Source: Henricia sp. BOLD:AAB3569
Taxonomy: Eukaryota; Echinodermata; Asteroidea; Spinulosida; Echinasteridae
Assembly: GCA_037783545.1 (NCBI GenBank)
Contig: JBBELK010000542.1
Coordinates: 806,001 to 870,000, forward strand
Reading direction: 5' to 3'
Length of the DNA: 64,000 nt
Shown: positions 47,179 through 59,515 of the stretch, piece by piece
How positions within the stretch are numbered: position 1 is the first letter of the stretch
Layout: each line of letters begins with the position of its first letter
Translations under genes and position numbers: made by a program
The notes under the pieces: generated by a model
The model's input: only the letters and a program-made list of their open reading frames with translations
The model's database searches: none
Told to the model about the DNA's origin: nothing

Positions 47179-47288
47179 ATTTTAGACTTATTTCAAGTCT
47201 GAGATAACGCATACTTCACAAATTTAAGAGAAGTATACTTTATACATAATTAGTATAGGCAATATTAGACTTGAAATAAGTCTAAAAT
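47179..47288. repeat. Perfect 22-bp inverted repeats, 110-bp unit
   Basis: 47179-47200 and 47267-47288 are exact reverse complements with the core TTAGACTTATTTCAAG. The inner sequence pairs again weakly (ATACTTC with GAAGTAT). MITE-like. Confidence 0.75.
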
Positions 47289-49464
47289 GGCACAACCCGC
47301 TCCCCGTATACCCGATATCAAGAGTTCTTTTCTTACGCTGCCGCCTGGTCTATGGAAAGCGTCTTCCATTGACTCGTGCATGTGTAATTTCAAGGCACAA
47401 CCATTGAACGATCTCATTTCATTGATGCTCTCATAAAAGAACACACAGAATAAAAATTGGCATTAATTGAACTCAGGCCTATTATTGCCCTTAAAAGATG
47501 TGTGATAAGCGAGGACACAGCGACAACACCAAGTTGATTTGTTTTACTTTGACAATGAAATGTTAAAACGTTCCATTGTGTTCGGTGCGGCTCTTTTCCC
47601 TTCGTCACATTTACAATTTGTCCCTTTCTTTATACAGGTTTTCTTGAGTGTATATAGGGCCATGCATGATGCAACGACGGGCGATCTTTTATCGAAAGAG
47701 CTCGTTCAAAAAATGATATACCCATAAGCCCTCTTTCCTATATGTATATTAATTAACCAATTACAATGACACCATCCACAATAAGCCTGAGCGATAGTGA
47801 CATACTTCATCCTGTTAAAACCCCTTTTTCGAGAAATGCTGCTGTGAATTAAGCTGCAAAGCTCCCCCATTGGGGATTTGGAATTTTTTTTTATTAACGC
47901 CGTTCTTCGCGATTGGGTACTGCACGTCATTAGGGATGTGGGCAAAGGAACCGTGCTGCAACAAGTCTGGACGACAAACGGGTATGCCATTTTTACTCCC
48001 GAGTATACTGCAATGCCGTCCACTGCAGTGCGCCCAGTGAAGCCCCATCTTATCTTTTAAAAATCCATTCATTGATCCAAGAAATGTTCGACAAAATCAT
48101 GAAATACATCCGTAAAAACATTTCAAATTGCAAAAGATACACTCAGTCTCAAAGTCCAATGCAAGATTTTCTAAGTTAGACTATACCCAACATTTAGTAT
48201 TACGATGGCTGTCCTAGTATGGTTTCGAATCTAACCAGAACATTTATGATTTTTTTTGTTTGTTTGCTGTTGTTAAGTTTTGTTTGTCCTATAGAAAGCA
48301 CACATTATGTTATGTCGAGAAACGGTAATAATTCCGTAATAATGATCAGCATATTTTAACAATTTCCAAGAAATTATAAAAAAAGGAAATATGTATGCAT
48401 CTGTCAATCCCCCTCACCCAGCTCTACCCCACCCCTTAGCTAGGATTTTATTTTGCACCATATTTCCAGTGCACCATAATTATGATTGGAGCAAAACGCG
48501 AATGTGTCGCCCCCGGGCCCTCACCCCGTGGTGATTTTGTCACTTGAAAAGTAACCACCCCAACCTCTAAGGTGTTGTAGCCCGGGAGGGGTGAAGGAAA
48601 CAATTGATAGGTGCATCGCTGCACACATTTATGAGTCTGCAGTCAATAAACCGAAGCTATAAGACCTCATTCAGGCGACTAAGGCCTGATGTTGGACGCT
48701 CATTGTGCACCGGCGCGCGTCCTGATTGCTTTAACAAGAAAGCTGAGCATTCCACCACTCCCATAGAAAGCTGTGAAAGCCAAAGAACCTTTCTATTCTT
48801 CTAGCAAACTTTCCCAGGCAAGACGAGGAGTAAAATCGATCAAACAGAGACATCAGACCGTGTGAACGGTCTTGGGCATTTGCAAGTCAACAATGACCAT
48901 TTGTTACCAGGAACATGGCGGATTAATGCGACATGCAGTGCATGCGTACAGATCTGGATGAACGGTATAATCGATCCACTCGTCTTTCTTCTGATGCGCA
49001 TTTCACGAAAGCCTATACTCCCACAATGTATAGATTAAAGGAGGGTTTATGGATTTTGATTGTAAAGAATTGAGAAGTTCGGTCATACTGTTTCCTCTTA
49101 AAGAGTGCAGAATGATGGAAAACCTAAATTTAGGAGCGAGATCCTTGACAGTTTTCTTATTTTAAACTTTTTTTTTTTTTTTTTTTAAATCTGAGCCAAC
49201 TGTCAACTACTTTATATGCGATCTTCCCGACTTTGATTTACGAATACGATGTGATTACACATTGAAAGATACATTTCAATAAAATGTATTTTTTCCAGGA
49301 TGCTAATAATTAAAGGAAGGGAACACTTGCAAAGGGTTGCTTAACTCTGTACGCTTCATAAGTCGCCATCTTGGATGCACAACATAACATTACAAATAGG
49401 CCTATGTTTACATATTTTCACGGCGTATGGGAGTCGGGAAACAAGGCATTAATCTTGACATTAT
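47289..49464. other. No gene recognised; repeat remnant inside
   Basis: About 48430-48600 is a diverged copy of the 40436-40577 repeat. A T homopolymer lies at about 49170-49186. Open frames up to 105 codons are not family-like. Confidence 0.45.
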
Positions 49465-49880
49465 ACGTCACCCAGTGTTGTAGTCACCAAAGTCGAGTCC
49501 GAGTCTCGAGTCACGTTCCTCGAGTCCGAGTCACTTGTTCGCCAAATTAATGAAACTGAATCTGCTATAGTTTCGTTAACACACTTTGTGAAATGATGAC
49601 GTGTCGTGCGCCCCATGCCGGCCTGGTGGGGCAGGGTACATAATCCCGCATCGTATTTTTCCCAAGAATCATGCATTAAGCGCATTTGTTTTTTTCTTTT
49701 TTGAAATATTTGACTATTTGACTCGTGAGTCACGAATCACCATGTTCGAGTCCGAGTCATCATGGTCGAGTCCGAGTCATTTTCCAATGTGACTCGAGTC
49801 GAGTCCGAGTCACGAAAAATGTGACTCGAGTCGGACTCGAGTCAGAGTCTGGACTCGAGTACTACAACACTGACGTCACC
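49465..49880. mobile_element. hAT-like MITE with 8-bp target duplication
   Basis: ACGTCACC at 49465-49472 recurs at 49873-49880. Between them, a 400-bp element begins CAGTGTTGTAGT and ends ACTACAACACTG, perfect 12-bp terminal inverted repeats. An 8-bp duplication and CA...TG ends are standard for the hAT superfamily. Subterminal regions are packed with GACTCGAGTC-type repeats in both orientations, as is common for hAT transposase binding sites. No transposase frame. Confidence 0.9.
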
Positions 49881-51061
49881 ATCCCTTTCATAATTTAAAA
49901 TATGGCGCAGCACATAGCTGTATTAGTTGCAGAGTTTATCATCAAAATTAATTCGGTTGCCGACGTTGAAAACAAAATTCTATACACCAGGCAATACATT
50001 GGTAATATTCGTCGATAACTTCAAACAAGTGTTGTCCCTTTCTTTAAGTTATTAGCTTTCAAATAAAATCCACGAATAGAATTGGCGGGCGTCGTGCATG
50101 GTTTCAAAAACGTTTTTTTTTTCTGAACAAAGATCTTTTTTTTAAATCTAAGGGCAAAACCAAGAAAATCTATTTTTTAAACCGGACCTGGGAAAAGACA
50201 ACAAAGCCAGACTTCAAATTATTGCATTGTGTTTGCCACATCATCTCTTCCAAATGAGCTACCCAAATCGATGTTACCATGCATTCTAGCTCCCGAAACT
50301 CGGCAATTGGGTGTAACAATACATGCACGGTATGTTCTGGTTTTGATGGTACAAATATTTTCTTGCTCAAAGTGACGTTTTGAAACACAGCCCAACCAGC
50401 ACGATGTGGCAGGAATATTGTTCCCGTAACCTACCTTAACGCACTTTTACCTATGAATCACCCTCTCCTATGAAAAACCCAATCCGAATTCCTTTAAAAT
50501 TCCTTGAATAGTTTTTAAAATAATGCAAAACAGTGGTATGGCGGGGTGGTCCCTTAATTCGTCACGATATTGAACACCAATGCAAATATACTGGCTTTGG
50601 GTCAACAGGAACACAATGCGCAGAATGCACACGTATTGTGTGTCAAGAACTCTCACTCACAATGCCACTTCTGACGTCATGCAAGCCGAATAACGGAAGC
50701 AAAATACAGCAACATAAGCACATTTCTCATGTTTCCCCCATTCTGTATACAATGCAAGGTTAACATTCTTCGACTATACCAAATGATTGAAATCAACATT
50801 GAGTGCGCAATTTGCGGTCAAAGCATATAGAGCAAGGAAACACCTTGCTCTATAGGTCAAGAGAACCTCCAGCAAACTGTCCTCGTTCTGTTCCAAATAT
50901 CTTATGAATTCGCTCCAAATTTTCTAGGTGAAGTGGTCGGTTAATAGAACGCGGATGTGTTCATGTATGAAGTGGTCTTGATGCGCCAAAAATGTGTTGT
51001 TTACCGCAGTGCATGGCGGGATTGAAAAAGTACTAGTACATAATGATTGTCGAAATCTGTG
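49881..51061. other. No gene recognised
   Basis: A GAATTCCTTTAAAATTCCTT segment near 50488 is another remnant of the 33-kb SINE. Nothing else supported. Confidence 0.4.
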
Positions 51062-51166
51062 ACTAGGGGGCTTTTCCAAATCTCGGCTTCGTCTCCGTTT
51101 CTGTCTCCATGCAGATTACATGGAGCCGGAGCCTGAGCCCAAGTCGAGATTTGGAAAAAGGCCTAG
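51062..51166. mobile_element. Hairpin MITE (105 bp)
   Basis: ACTAGGGGGCTTTTCC and AAATCTCG at the left mirror CGAGATTTGG and AAAAAGGCCTAGT at the right. The inner part pairs again (GTCTCCATG with CATGGAG). Confidence 0.75.
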
Positions 51167-51460
51167 TACTCGACATAGATTGGCAAGCAGCCATTTTATC
51201 GGCGCTAAACGTAACGTATGTTAAAACATGGAAAATTGTTTGGCTACGTTAGCGATTACCACTTTGCGGAGTAATCTGCTGAAGAATATACGACAACTTT
51301 ACTTCTGCCACAATTTCCCAAAGAGTCGAGATGAGCTTCAAAAGTACTTGATAATTATGTAATTATTATCAAGCGAAAGGTAAAACGGCGTTCACATTAT
51401 CGCGGAAAAACCACGCTCCGAGTCACTGGTCTTTCCAAAATGGTAAATTCTACTCCAGTG

Positions 51461-51632
51461 GGGCCCTGTTTACACCGCAAGCGAAAGCGAACACGAATCC
51501 GACATAAATCTGACGTCAAACATTTCGTGGCGAACACTCGCGCAAGTTCAAACTCCATGTGAATTCGTGGCGCGAACATTTCGTCGTGACGTCAGATTGG
51601 CGTTCGCTTTCGCTTGAAGTTTATACCGGGCT
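51461..51632. mobile_element. Hairpin MITE (about 170 bp)
   Basis: GCAAGCGAAAGCGAAC and TCTGACGTCA on the left face TGACGTCAGATTGGCG and TTCGCTTTCGCTTG on the right. The inner AATTCGTGGCGCGAAC also pairs with GTGGCGAAC-type sequence. Confidence 0.7.
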
Positions 51633-51691
51633 TGACTTATTGGCTACGCGTAAGGAAGGTCCAGCACATCGCGATGATGGTCATAAACATG

Positions 51692-51875
51692 TACAGTGAA
51701 ACTTGCTTTTAAGGCCACCTTGATAAACAGGCCACCTGCATATAGTGGCCACCCATCTTTGGTCCCAAATGCCATGTGTATAATGCTTAAGAAACCTCTA
51801 TAAAGAGGCCACCTCTTTATAGTGGCCAGTTTTTTATGGTCCCGAGGGTGGCCACTATAGACAAGTTTCACTGTA
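51692..51875. mobile_element. MITE with TACAGTGAAACTTG ends
   Basis: TACAGTGAAACTTG at the left end is the exact reverse complement of CAAGTTTCACTGTA at the right. Ends of TA plus CAGTG fit the Tc1/mariner/pogo group, with TA as target. The interior repeats TATAGTGGCCAC and GGCCACCT. A second copy lacking its left end is at 59711-59878. Confidence 0.8.
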
Positions 51876-52872
51876 GTTCAAAAAGTGGGAAATCAGCTCC
51901 TGTACATGGAAACGAAATGGCACCTACTGGCGCAAAACCATTTTCCGCGATAATATGAACGCAGCTTATAATATATTTTACGTTTCAATCTCCTACTCTT
52001 TCCTGTTTATGGAAAGGGAAAAATAAACTGTCACTGCGTTCCGTTTCCAGTTCGCTGAATTTAAGCCACCCAACACCTAACAGCATAAATGGGCCAAACA
52101 GGTTAGGCCCTACCACATTAAAATTGAGGGACCAGCGCGCAACCTTCAAACAGACAGGTCAATGTGAATAACAGTGGTTTAGAGGCGTGTTCCGGCCGCA
52201 TTAACGATAGACGGATTTTGACAAATCTTGCGATTTGAAACCTCCAAGGTCACGTGTTCCAAAGCGTCCCAAGTCTGGACACCCGGGAAAGCCCCTCGCT
52301 TCAGCTACCAAAATGTGGTTTGTGGTTAGCGCATTAGCGCAAGTCAACACCCCTTAAATCTCTCGATCGCTGCCAAATGGGGTCAGAATCAGACCCGTGT
52401 TTTGTACATATATTCCTCCCAAGGTCGAATCCCCACAGACCGCTGTTGATTGCTGGTCTTCGAGTAAAGATTATTTACCAGTTTGAATGGTTCTTTAATA
52501 CGGTCTGATAAACTTTTCTGACGTCCGTGTTTCCTGGAAACGGACTTGCGTCCGTGACCTCAAGCGGTGCGTTGTGGCGATCGTACGTGACTGGACAAAA
52601 CGACATACCGCATATGCTGAATATTGGATTAATGCCTTGACCACTTTCAGACGTGATAATACACACAATGGACGACCATTGCCCATTCTTATCGATTTAT
52701 AAAACCGTCACCAATCGGATTTGGGGCGTCTCGTAAGGTTGATCAGATCAGCCCAGATTAAGGATGTGTACACCTCGAAAAATAAATTTGAATAAAAAAG
52801 GTATTACTATTGTCTCGGTCAAAAATCCACCGATACAAGGTTATGGGACAAAATGTGTTATTTTCAAAATTT
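51876..52872. other. No gene recognised
   Basis: Frames of up to 63 codons only. No repeat recognised. Confidence 0.45.
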
Positions 52873-53297
52873 AAAGGGCCCCTGAAATGCTAAACAACTT
52901 ATTGCTGCATATGAAGGATTACTTGTTTAAAAGGACAATACTATATTCCTTTTTATGCACCATGAATAAAAGATGACATTTTTAAACTTTGAAAATGTCT
53001 TTACAGAATCTTAGAGAAAGAGGGCGATGTTTGGGGCATTTACTTTTGAAACAGCAGAAAAGCACAGAAAATTGTAGAAAATTGCTGCAGTTTATAAACT
53101 TAGTTTTTACATTGCTTACTACAGGCAACATGTAAAAAAAAACCAAACAATCATGGGTTACAATCATAGGTTAATTTGCATCAGCATAAAAATATGATTT
53201 AACCCCCAAAACAACTTCCAAGTACCGTTTTATGACTGAATAGAGCAGTTGCGTAGCATATATTTCATTGATAAAAATACCATTTCAGGAGCCCTTT
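52873..53297 (-). repeat. Dispersed repeat family C, inverted copy
   Basis: Runs opposite to 11135-11655, from CATATGAAGGATTACTTGT through GAGGGCGATGTTTGGGGCA and CATGGGTTACAA to the end at CCATTTCAGGAGCCC. Here both ends look alike (AGGGCCCCTGAAATG and CATTTCAGGAGCCCT), suggesting terminal inverted repeats of about 15 bp and a DNA-transposon origin. Confidence 0.7.
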
Positions 53298-53299
53298 CA

Positions 53300-54536
53300 A
53301 GTTTCATAAATCGATTTTTATTGGTTTACATACATTGGTTGACTATTGTGCAAAAGTGTACATGTATATCTCATTTGAATTTATTTTTTAAATCTTCAAT
53401 TAAACCCAGAAAATTGTATATCGATCTTTAAAATGAGCTTAATAAACTTCAGCTGCCTTAAGTTTTTTAAATTTTTATTTAACAACAGACATTTTAAAGC
53501 TAAATTTAACACAACAAGCAGACAATTTAATCTGTTTAAAGTCAGTACAATGAGCCAACTCTATCCCTTTACGTTTTTATAAATTAACAGTAATTTGATG
53601 TATGTTATATAGGGAAATAGGATTATGCGGTGGCTCACAGAGTGCAGCAGGAGGTATGTTTTCCCGGTTACTATAAAATGTTTTGAAATCTTAAACTATC
53701 AGCTCTCAAAGACAGACGTAACAGTAAACGTTAGCTGAAAGCCTGAATCCATTACCAACAAACATTCATGTTTTGTAGTTGTACTTCACCAACCCCCCAC
53801 TACTTCAATGGAACATCCCGATGTAACAAACGTAAAAGGATTTCTGGACTCGACGATTGACGAATGGGTGTGAAAGAAGAGAACATGCACGCGCGCACAT
53901 ACGTGCACACTGATACGGAAAGGGGAAAGTAGAACAATGTTATTGAACATAATTTTTTATCGAATTTTGAGTTTTTCCAGTTGTTTATCTGTAGTTGTTT
54001 CAGAAAGTAACAGTTTTTCAACTGACTTGTAATTTCAACGGTTTATGAGGAAATCAGTACCTAAAATGTCGAAAAACCAGGACCCTCATAATGCTTAAAA
54101 ATTGTTTAAGTTAAAAATGAAAGAACTTTGAACCATGAAGGAAATTGCTTTATTTCTCTCAGTTCAGGGTTTGCCAACAACAGGGGACTAGAAAATTCTA
54201 TTCACTATCCACGCTCCGATGAACCATGTCCAATTTCATTCACAGCACAGATGAACAGAAGAATCGTCCATCATATTTTTTTCCCTTGTTTGATAGGTTA
54301 TTGTACTACAAATGCTTTACATTTTCGGCTCAATAGTTCTGGGAACGGTGAAGCTGTTAAGACACCATGGACTTACTACAATTTAAAAGAAACTTTGAAA
54401 TGCAACCATGATAAAAAGATACTTAATTTTTTCAATGGATGTGTATCTTTTTGAAATGTACTTTTTGAAATGCACTTTTTGAAATGAATGGCAAGGAATT
54501 TCCGTTTGAAACTTTGATGCTGATCAATTAGCTTTT
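53300..54536. other. No gene recognised
   Basis: AT-rich. The 108-codon plus-strand frame at 54128-54454 has no known motif. Confidence 0.45.
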
Positions 54537-54588
54537 TTGCACGTTTCACGTGAATAGCCTCTGGTGTATTGGCGTACTTCCTTTCACA

Positions 54589-55034
54589 AGCACAACACAG
54601 TACCCCAAGACATTGGCTTCAACATCAGCAATATCTGGCACTCCCTATTATCCAACCAGACCGATGGGTCACCTATACCCTAGGTCCTCCACCCACGACA
54701 GCCACTGCCACAGTGTCATGCACCAGTGAGCACACTGGTGCCAACCACAATATTAGGATCCTAGCACAACCACGCCTCCTCCACCCAAGCCAAGCCAAGC
54801 CGCTTCAGTGCACACATTGTACACTGAAACCCTCTCAACCAGTACTTATAGCCCTGCATCATCACGAGTCCGGCATTACTCCTGAAGACGAACAGAGCAC
54901 GCTGTTCGAAACGTTGAGTCCACACTCACCGGTTCTTTTCAGAACCACACATATACAAATGAGATTCACATGGTGCTACCGTAAACCCATACACACGTTG
55001 ATTTCCACCATGCATAGCCTTAAGTTTTACCTAC
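54589..55034 (+). mobile_element. 446-bp insert in the left arm, possible retroelement remnant
   Basis: The boundaries come from comparison with the intact right arm (TTTCACATGCACACTTAG). The insert contributes most of an open frame at 54569-55057 (162 codons) that is rich in His, Pro and Thr. Near 54881-54920, CCTGAAGACGAACAG followed by GTTCGAAACGTTGAGTCC resembles 3' sequences found next to some retroelements, which often carry TCGAAACGTT. That link is weak. No reverse transcriptase motif is present. Confidence 0.3.
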
Positions 55035-55226
55035 ATGCGCACTTAGTATCCACTTGACCAGACAAATTTTGTGTTGCAATGTGGTGCATGTGGCAGGTGT
55101 GAAGTACAGAATCAATACGGTGTTCACCGCAGAATAGAATGGCATAAAGCAACCAGACTGTTGATTGCTAGACAATGGTGTGCACCACGTAGCAATAATA
55201 GCATAGTATGTGTTCTTAACTGCACA

Positions 55227-55436
55227 GGGGCCAATTTCATAAAGCTGTTTAGCTTTATAAAAATGGGTTAGCAGTCAAAATCTTATGTGATGTGTATTAC
55301 ATTTGACTGGTGTTCTGCTATTCTTGCTAAAAATACAAGTCGACATAAAATTTCAACTATTAACTCATTTTTATAAAGCAAACAAATCTTGGATAAAGCA
55401 AATTTTGTTGCTAAATAGCTTTATGAAATTGGCCCC
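55227..55436. mobile_element. Hairpin MITE with GGGGCCAATTTCATAAAGC ends
   Basis: The left end GGGGCCAATTTCATAAAGC is the reverse complement of GCTTTATGAAATTGGCCCC at the right, and pairing extends inward with CTGTTTAGC / GCTAAATAG. 210 bp, non-coding. Confidence 0.8.
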
Positions 55437-55437
55437 A

Positions 55438-55576
55438 GGGTCCTTTTTCATAAAAGTTAGAAACATTCTTAAGTGGTTTTAGGAACAATAAAATCTAATT
55501 TTTCCTATCTTTAAAAACATGAGTTAAGAATGTTTATTTGGGAATGTTTCTAAGTGGGCTTTATGAAATAGGACCC
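55438..55576. mobile_element. Hairpin MITE with GGGTCC...GGACCC ends
   Basis: GGGTCCTTTTTCATAAA mirrors TTTATGAAATAGGACCC. Inner AACATTCTTAAGTGG pairs with GTTTCTAAGTGG-type sequence in part. It resembles the preceding hairpin in its TTCATAAA end, so the two may be related families. Confidence 0.75.
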
Positions 55577-55579
55577 AGG

Positions 55580-55702
55580 TCTCCATGTTAAAGTGAAGGA
55601 TTCGAGGCACCAGCCTTTATGCAAATGTAACACGCAAAAGCTAATTAGCTTTTGCGTGTAATCTTTGCACTATGGCTGGCGATTCTTCACTTTTAAATGG
55701 AG
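55580..55702. mobile_element. Hairpin MITE centred on a 30-bp palindrome
   Basis: CTCCATGTTAAAGTGAAG and CCAGCC on the left mirror GGCTGGCGATTCTTCAC and TTTAAATGGAG on the right. The exact centre, 55630-55659, is a perfect 30-bp palindrome around AAGCTAATTAGCTT. Confidence 0.8.
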
Positions 55703-56048
55703 GTACAGTTTAGAAAGTCCACATACCATGCTGTTGTTGCTACGTGGTGCACGCAATTCTCTCCTACAGTGAACACGGTATTAATTCTGCGTTTACTTCC
55801 TCCATGGTTCTTCACACCTGCCGCATGCACCCAGTTACATTACATAGCAACAACAATTTAGTCTGGTCTTCTGGATACTAAGTGTGCATGTGAAAGGAAG
55901 TACGGCAGCACACCAAACGGTATTCATGTGAAACATGCAAAGTTGATAGTCATCTTTCATTTTTTGAGGCACTACTGCTGAACAACCATGCAGGCCAACG
56001 GCTTGGTTCCTGTATAAAGCTCAGTCAGTGGTTAAAACACATACTCAA

Positions 56049-56431
56049 AGGGCGTGTTCAACAGCACAATACCGAAATACGTATGGCAGTGTCGGTATGC
56101 TGCAACCGAAACAGCTTATTGAACGACTGCATCCCGAAACGTACGATCAAACATAGCCACTGTAGACAGCACCGTTTGTAAAGCACTACGGCTGCACGCT
56201 TAACGCGAAGATTCTAAGAAATTCAGTCTAAGAAATTCTGCTCCGCATGCCGAATGTTGAAGCAAAATTTTAACTTGAAACCTCAAGGTCGTAGCCGCAA
56301 TTTGTCTGTCCGCCATCTTGGTATGGAAAGCGTTGGGATGCAATACGTATTGGAAATACCATGCGTTCGGTTGCATTCAACGTTTTCGGTATGCCAATAC
56401 CAGCATACGTATTGTGCTATTGAACGCGCCC
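56049..56431. mobile_element. MITE with GGGCGTGTTCAA ends (about 380 bp)
   Basis: GGGCGTGTTCAACAGCACAA at the left pairs with TTGTGCTATTGAACGCGCCC at the right. ACCGAAA / TTTCGGTAT and CGTATTG-type motifs repeat inside in both orientations. No coding capacity. Confidence 0.75.
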
Positions 56432-59425
56432 CAGTTATTTGGATGTTGTGGGTTTGAATGCAATGAGAGAACACCAGTAGAGATTTTTGTCACTGAGTTT
56501 TTCAGTTTAAAGCAATTAGTATATATACTAATTGTTGATACAGTAAACATTCGTTATAATGCCCCCCTGATTTAAAGATGTTCCTGATATAAACCTTCTT
56601 TTTTAAAGTCCTGGCGGTTACTCTACTCATTGTGTATGTATTGGTTATTGCACGTGATGCATATTATTATACACTCTCATTAGTTCGGTCCCCTGAAGAG
56701 TGCTATATCGAGAGTTTACTATACCACAGGATTACACAGTCCCTTCATATCATGTTAATGGTCTTTTTCCTCTCTTCAACAAATCAGCAGACTCAGCACC
56801 TCCTTACCCCTCATATCAAACCACCCCCCAATTTGAATGAAATGCTCCTTATATACCATAAAAAGTGCAAGTCCCGGACTGTTCCAAACTCTCGAGATGG
56901 GTGTTGGCTATTCGATCAGGAAAGCACCTGTTGCACTCCTGAATGAAATAGCCTGGGCTTCAGAAGTCGGGCAATTCTTGTTAAAATCTACAAGGAAAAA
57001 ACAAAAGAAGGTATATAGTAGCAGTTAAGAATATTTTGTTATATAGTAGAGCAATATCAAAGAAAATGCCACGACTATAGCATTAGGTTTTTTCCTCCCC
57101 ACCTGTTCTCTTTTCAACTACATGGTTCATTGTAAAAAATAAAATACAGAGAACATGAAAACAACTTCGGAAAATAGAAACAAATCAGCACTAAAATGGT
57201 TCATGATGAATATGGTCGAGAATGTTAACCTAATTTATATTTTTAGGGGCAAGTTATATCACATATTAGGAGCAAGTTATCACACTAATTTAAACCACTA
57301 TACAGAATAATATGGCAGAACTAAGAAGTATTACCGGTATGCTTAAAATCTTGAACTTGATCCATGTTTCTTGGGTATATAAAAATTGTAAATTTTATCC
57401 AAAAGTGCTTTTCAAGTTTCATAACACTGAAAATTGAGGCCTTCATTCAAAAATATACATAAAATATAATTTTTCCCCTGAATTTTCCTGATAAAGACTC
57501 AAGGAGGGGAAGAGGGGCCCGAGTGACCTCTCCCCGTTCCACCACGAAATCTTTCCTTTCCAATTTCACATACATGCATCCTTTTGAAAAACTTTTCTTT
57601 GCCTTTTCCAGGGCAATACCAAAAACATGTACATGTATCAGGATTGAAGTTTGTGGTTAAACCACTTTCTATGTGATTAAAGTCTATTTTGGATGCCTCT
57701 TTTTTTCCAGCATTTCTTTCACAGTTTGGAAAAATTAATTCAACATTTCCTTTGCAAGTTACAGTAGCAGCCGTTTAGTCGGCACATGAAGCCTTTTTTT
57801 TCATAAGTTGTCAGTAAACACAGTTCCGGTGCTCCATTACTTGGAGACTCACAATAGCAAAGGGAAGGAAAGCTTTGCTTTGGTTTGATTATTTACAGAG
57901 GCGCTCAACCGTGGGCTTTAAAAATCGGTGCATTTTTTGGCGATGATGTAAGGCTTACACAAGCAAGGGAATTTTTTAAGGGGAAGTACAAAGTAGCACC
58001 TGGCATTTGCGGAACAATATTTGGACTGGTACAGGGAAACACGTTTTGTGAAGTGTAAAGGATTCTGCTGAAAAGCACAGCAAGATATTGAAAGTGTACT
58101 TTGAGAAGTGGCCTTGCAATAAAAAAGATTTCAAATTTAGCTACACCGTGAAACTGACCTTCAGAACTTTGGGGGAAAAAAATAATATAAATTAGGCCTA
58201 TGCATTTTCGAATAATTTACTATTTAAAAAATCGGTTTCATTTTCAATCAAATATTCGATATTCGATGCGTGAAGTTTTTTTCTAAGATTTTGAAGAAAA
58301 AAAAAAGTGAAATTAATTGATTTTGGCACATCTGAAGTCACAGCTCACAGGAATACAGCAGCCTTTTTATTGCTGAATTTGCCGTCTCAAAAAATAATCA
58401 GTGCTCAAACTATAGATTTGATATTGTAACTTGCATAGCAGTCTCTCGCCCAAAGAGGTTTTGCAGAAATTATCGTCTGTCTTTGTACACTGGACTCGTG
58501 GTTGGACGCAAATATGACATCAAAGCAGCCATTTCGGCAAAGGAAAAAGGTTTTTACTTTTTCCTACATGTAGCTGATCAAGACATGTTTGGTTTGGAGT
58601 GGTAAAAGCACATACCGAATATTCGATTTGGTAAATTGCTATTCGAATATTCGATGGACGACCAAATATTCAAATATTTGATTTGTTAGGCTCAGCCTTA
58701 CATTTAAAAAAAAAAAGAAGTAAAGTTATCATTCAAAGAAAAACTGGTATAATCTTGCAAATGACAATCTTCGATATGCAGGGCCAGGACATGAGAGATA
58801 GTTTGTTTATTTCCATATCCTCAGAGTCATCACAACTTTAACTAGATTAAAGAAGCGCTTAAAATAACCCCCAGGTCAGGAAAAAATACTAAGTCACTAG
58901 GAGGGGGAAATGCTGGGGGAACAGAGCAGTTTATGGCAAACAACCCACTCTGTCTGAGTCACACAATTTACTGTGTGTGCCAAGTTTTTTTCTGTGCATT
59001 GACAATGACATCACTGATTCTACTACACACAACCACAGAAACAGGATACAGATTGGCCATATTGTATATGACTAACAATCTCATGGGGCACCAAAACAAA
59101 GTTTGACTGAGACCTTTGCTTTGGACCTTCCTCCATGTTTACATCTAGCCGTGACCTCCCCTCTGCTTTGAATAGTTGAGTCTGGGATGAATGGAATGGG
59201 ATTTAAAGGCAAGGTCATTGTAGTAATTTAAAGGGGTGTAAACTAGCACTACTGAAAAATATGATGGCCTTGCTGAGGGCACTGCATAGTGTTGGGAAAG
59301 AGTAATTATGAATGGTCAGCATTGATTTTTAAGGAATTAACCTGATTAATTGGGGTTTATGGTTTTATTATGAGACCAAAAGGCACAAAACTGAGACTTC
59401 AATTTTAAGTAACAAAAGACAAAAG
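56432..59425. other. No gene recognised
   Basis: AT-rich, with frames up to 104 codons and none family-like. ATTCGAATATTCGAT-type motifs recur near 58245-58270 and 58615-58685. No clear element boundaries. Confidence 0.45.
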
Positions 59426-59429
59426 GTTC

Positions 59430-59451
59430 TGGGGGGTGTTGGGGGGGGGAG

Positions 59452-59498
<47 letters not shown>

Positions 59499-59515
59499 GG
59501 GGGAGTTGGGGGATA
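59430..59515. repeat. G homopolymer tract, 43 consecutive G
   Basis: G-rich from 59431. The uninterrupted run is 59455-59497. Such a run may be shortened or lengthened by assembly, so its true length is uncertain. Confidence 0.9.

Larger units (their letters stand above)
54537..55941. mobile_element. Composite foldback (1.4 kb) holding nested hairpins
   Basis: The outer left end (TTGCACGTTTCACGTGAATA, then GGCGTACTTCCTTTCACA) is mirrored on the right at about 55885-55941. Inner arms also match: CTTAGTATCC, GGCAGGTGTGAAG and GTGCACCACGTAGCAA (left, about 55040-55195) against 55715-55880. The left arm holds an extra 446 bp (54589-55034). Three further hairpins sit end to end in the centre. Confidence 0.75.
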
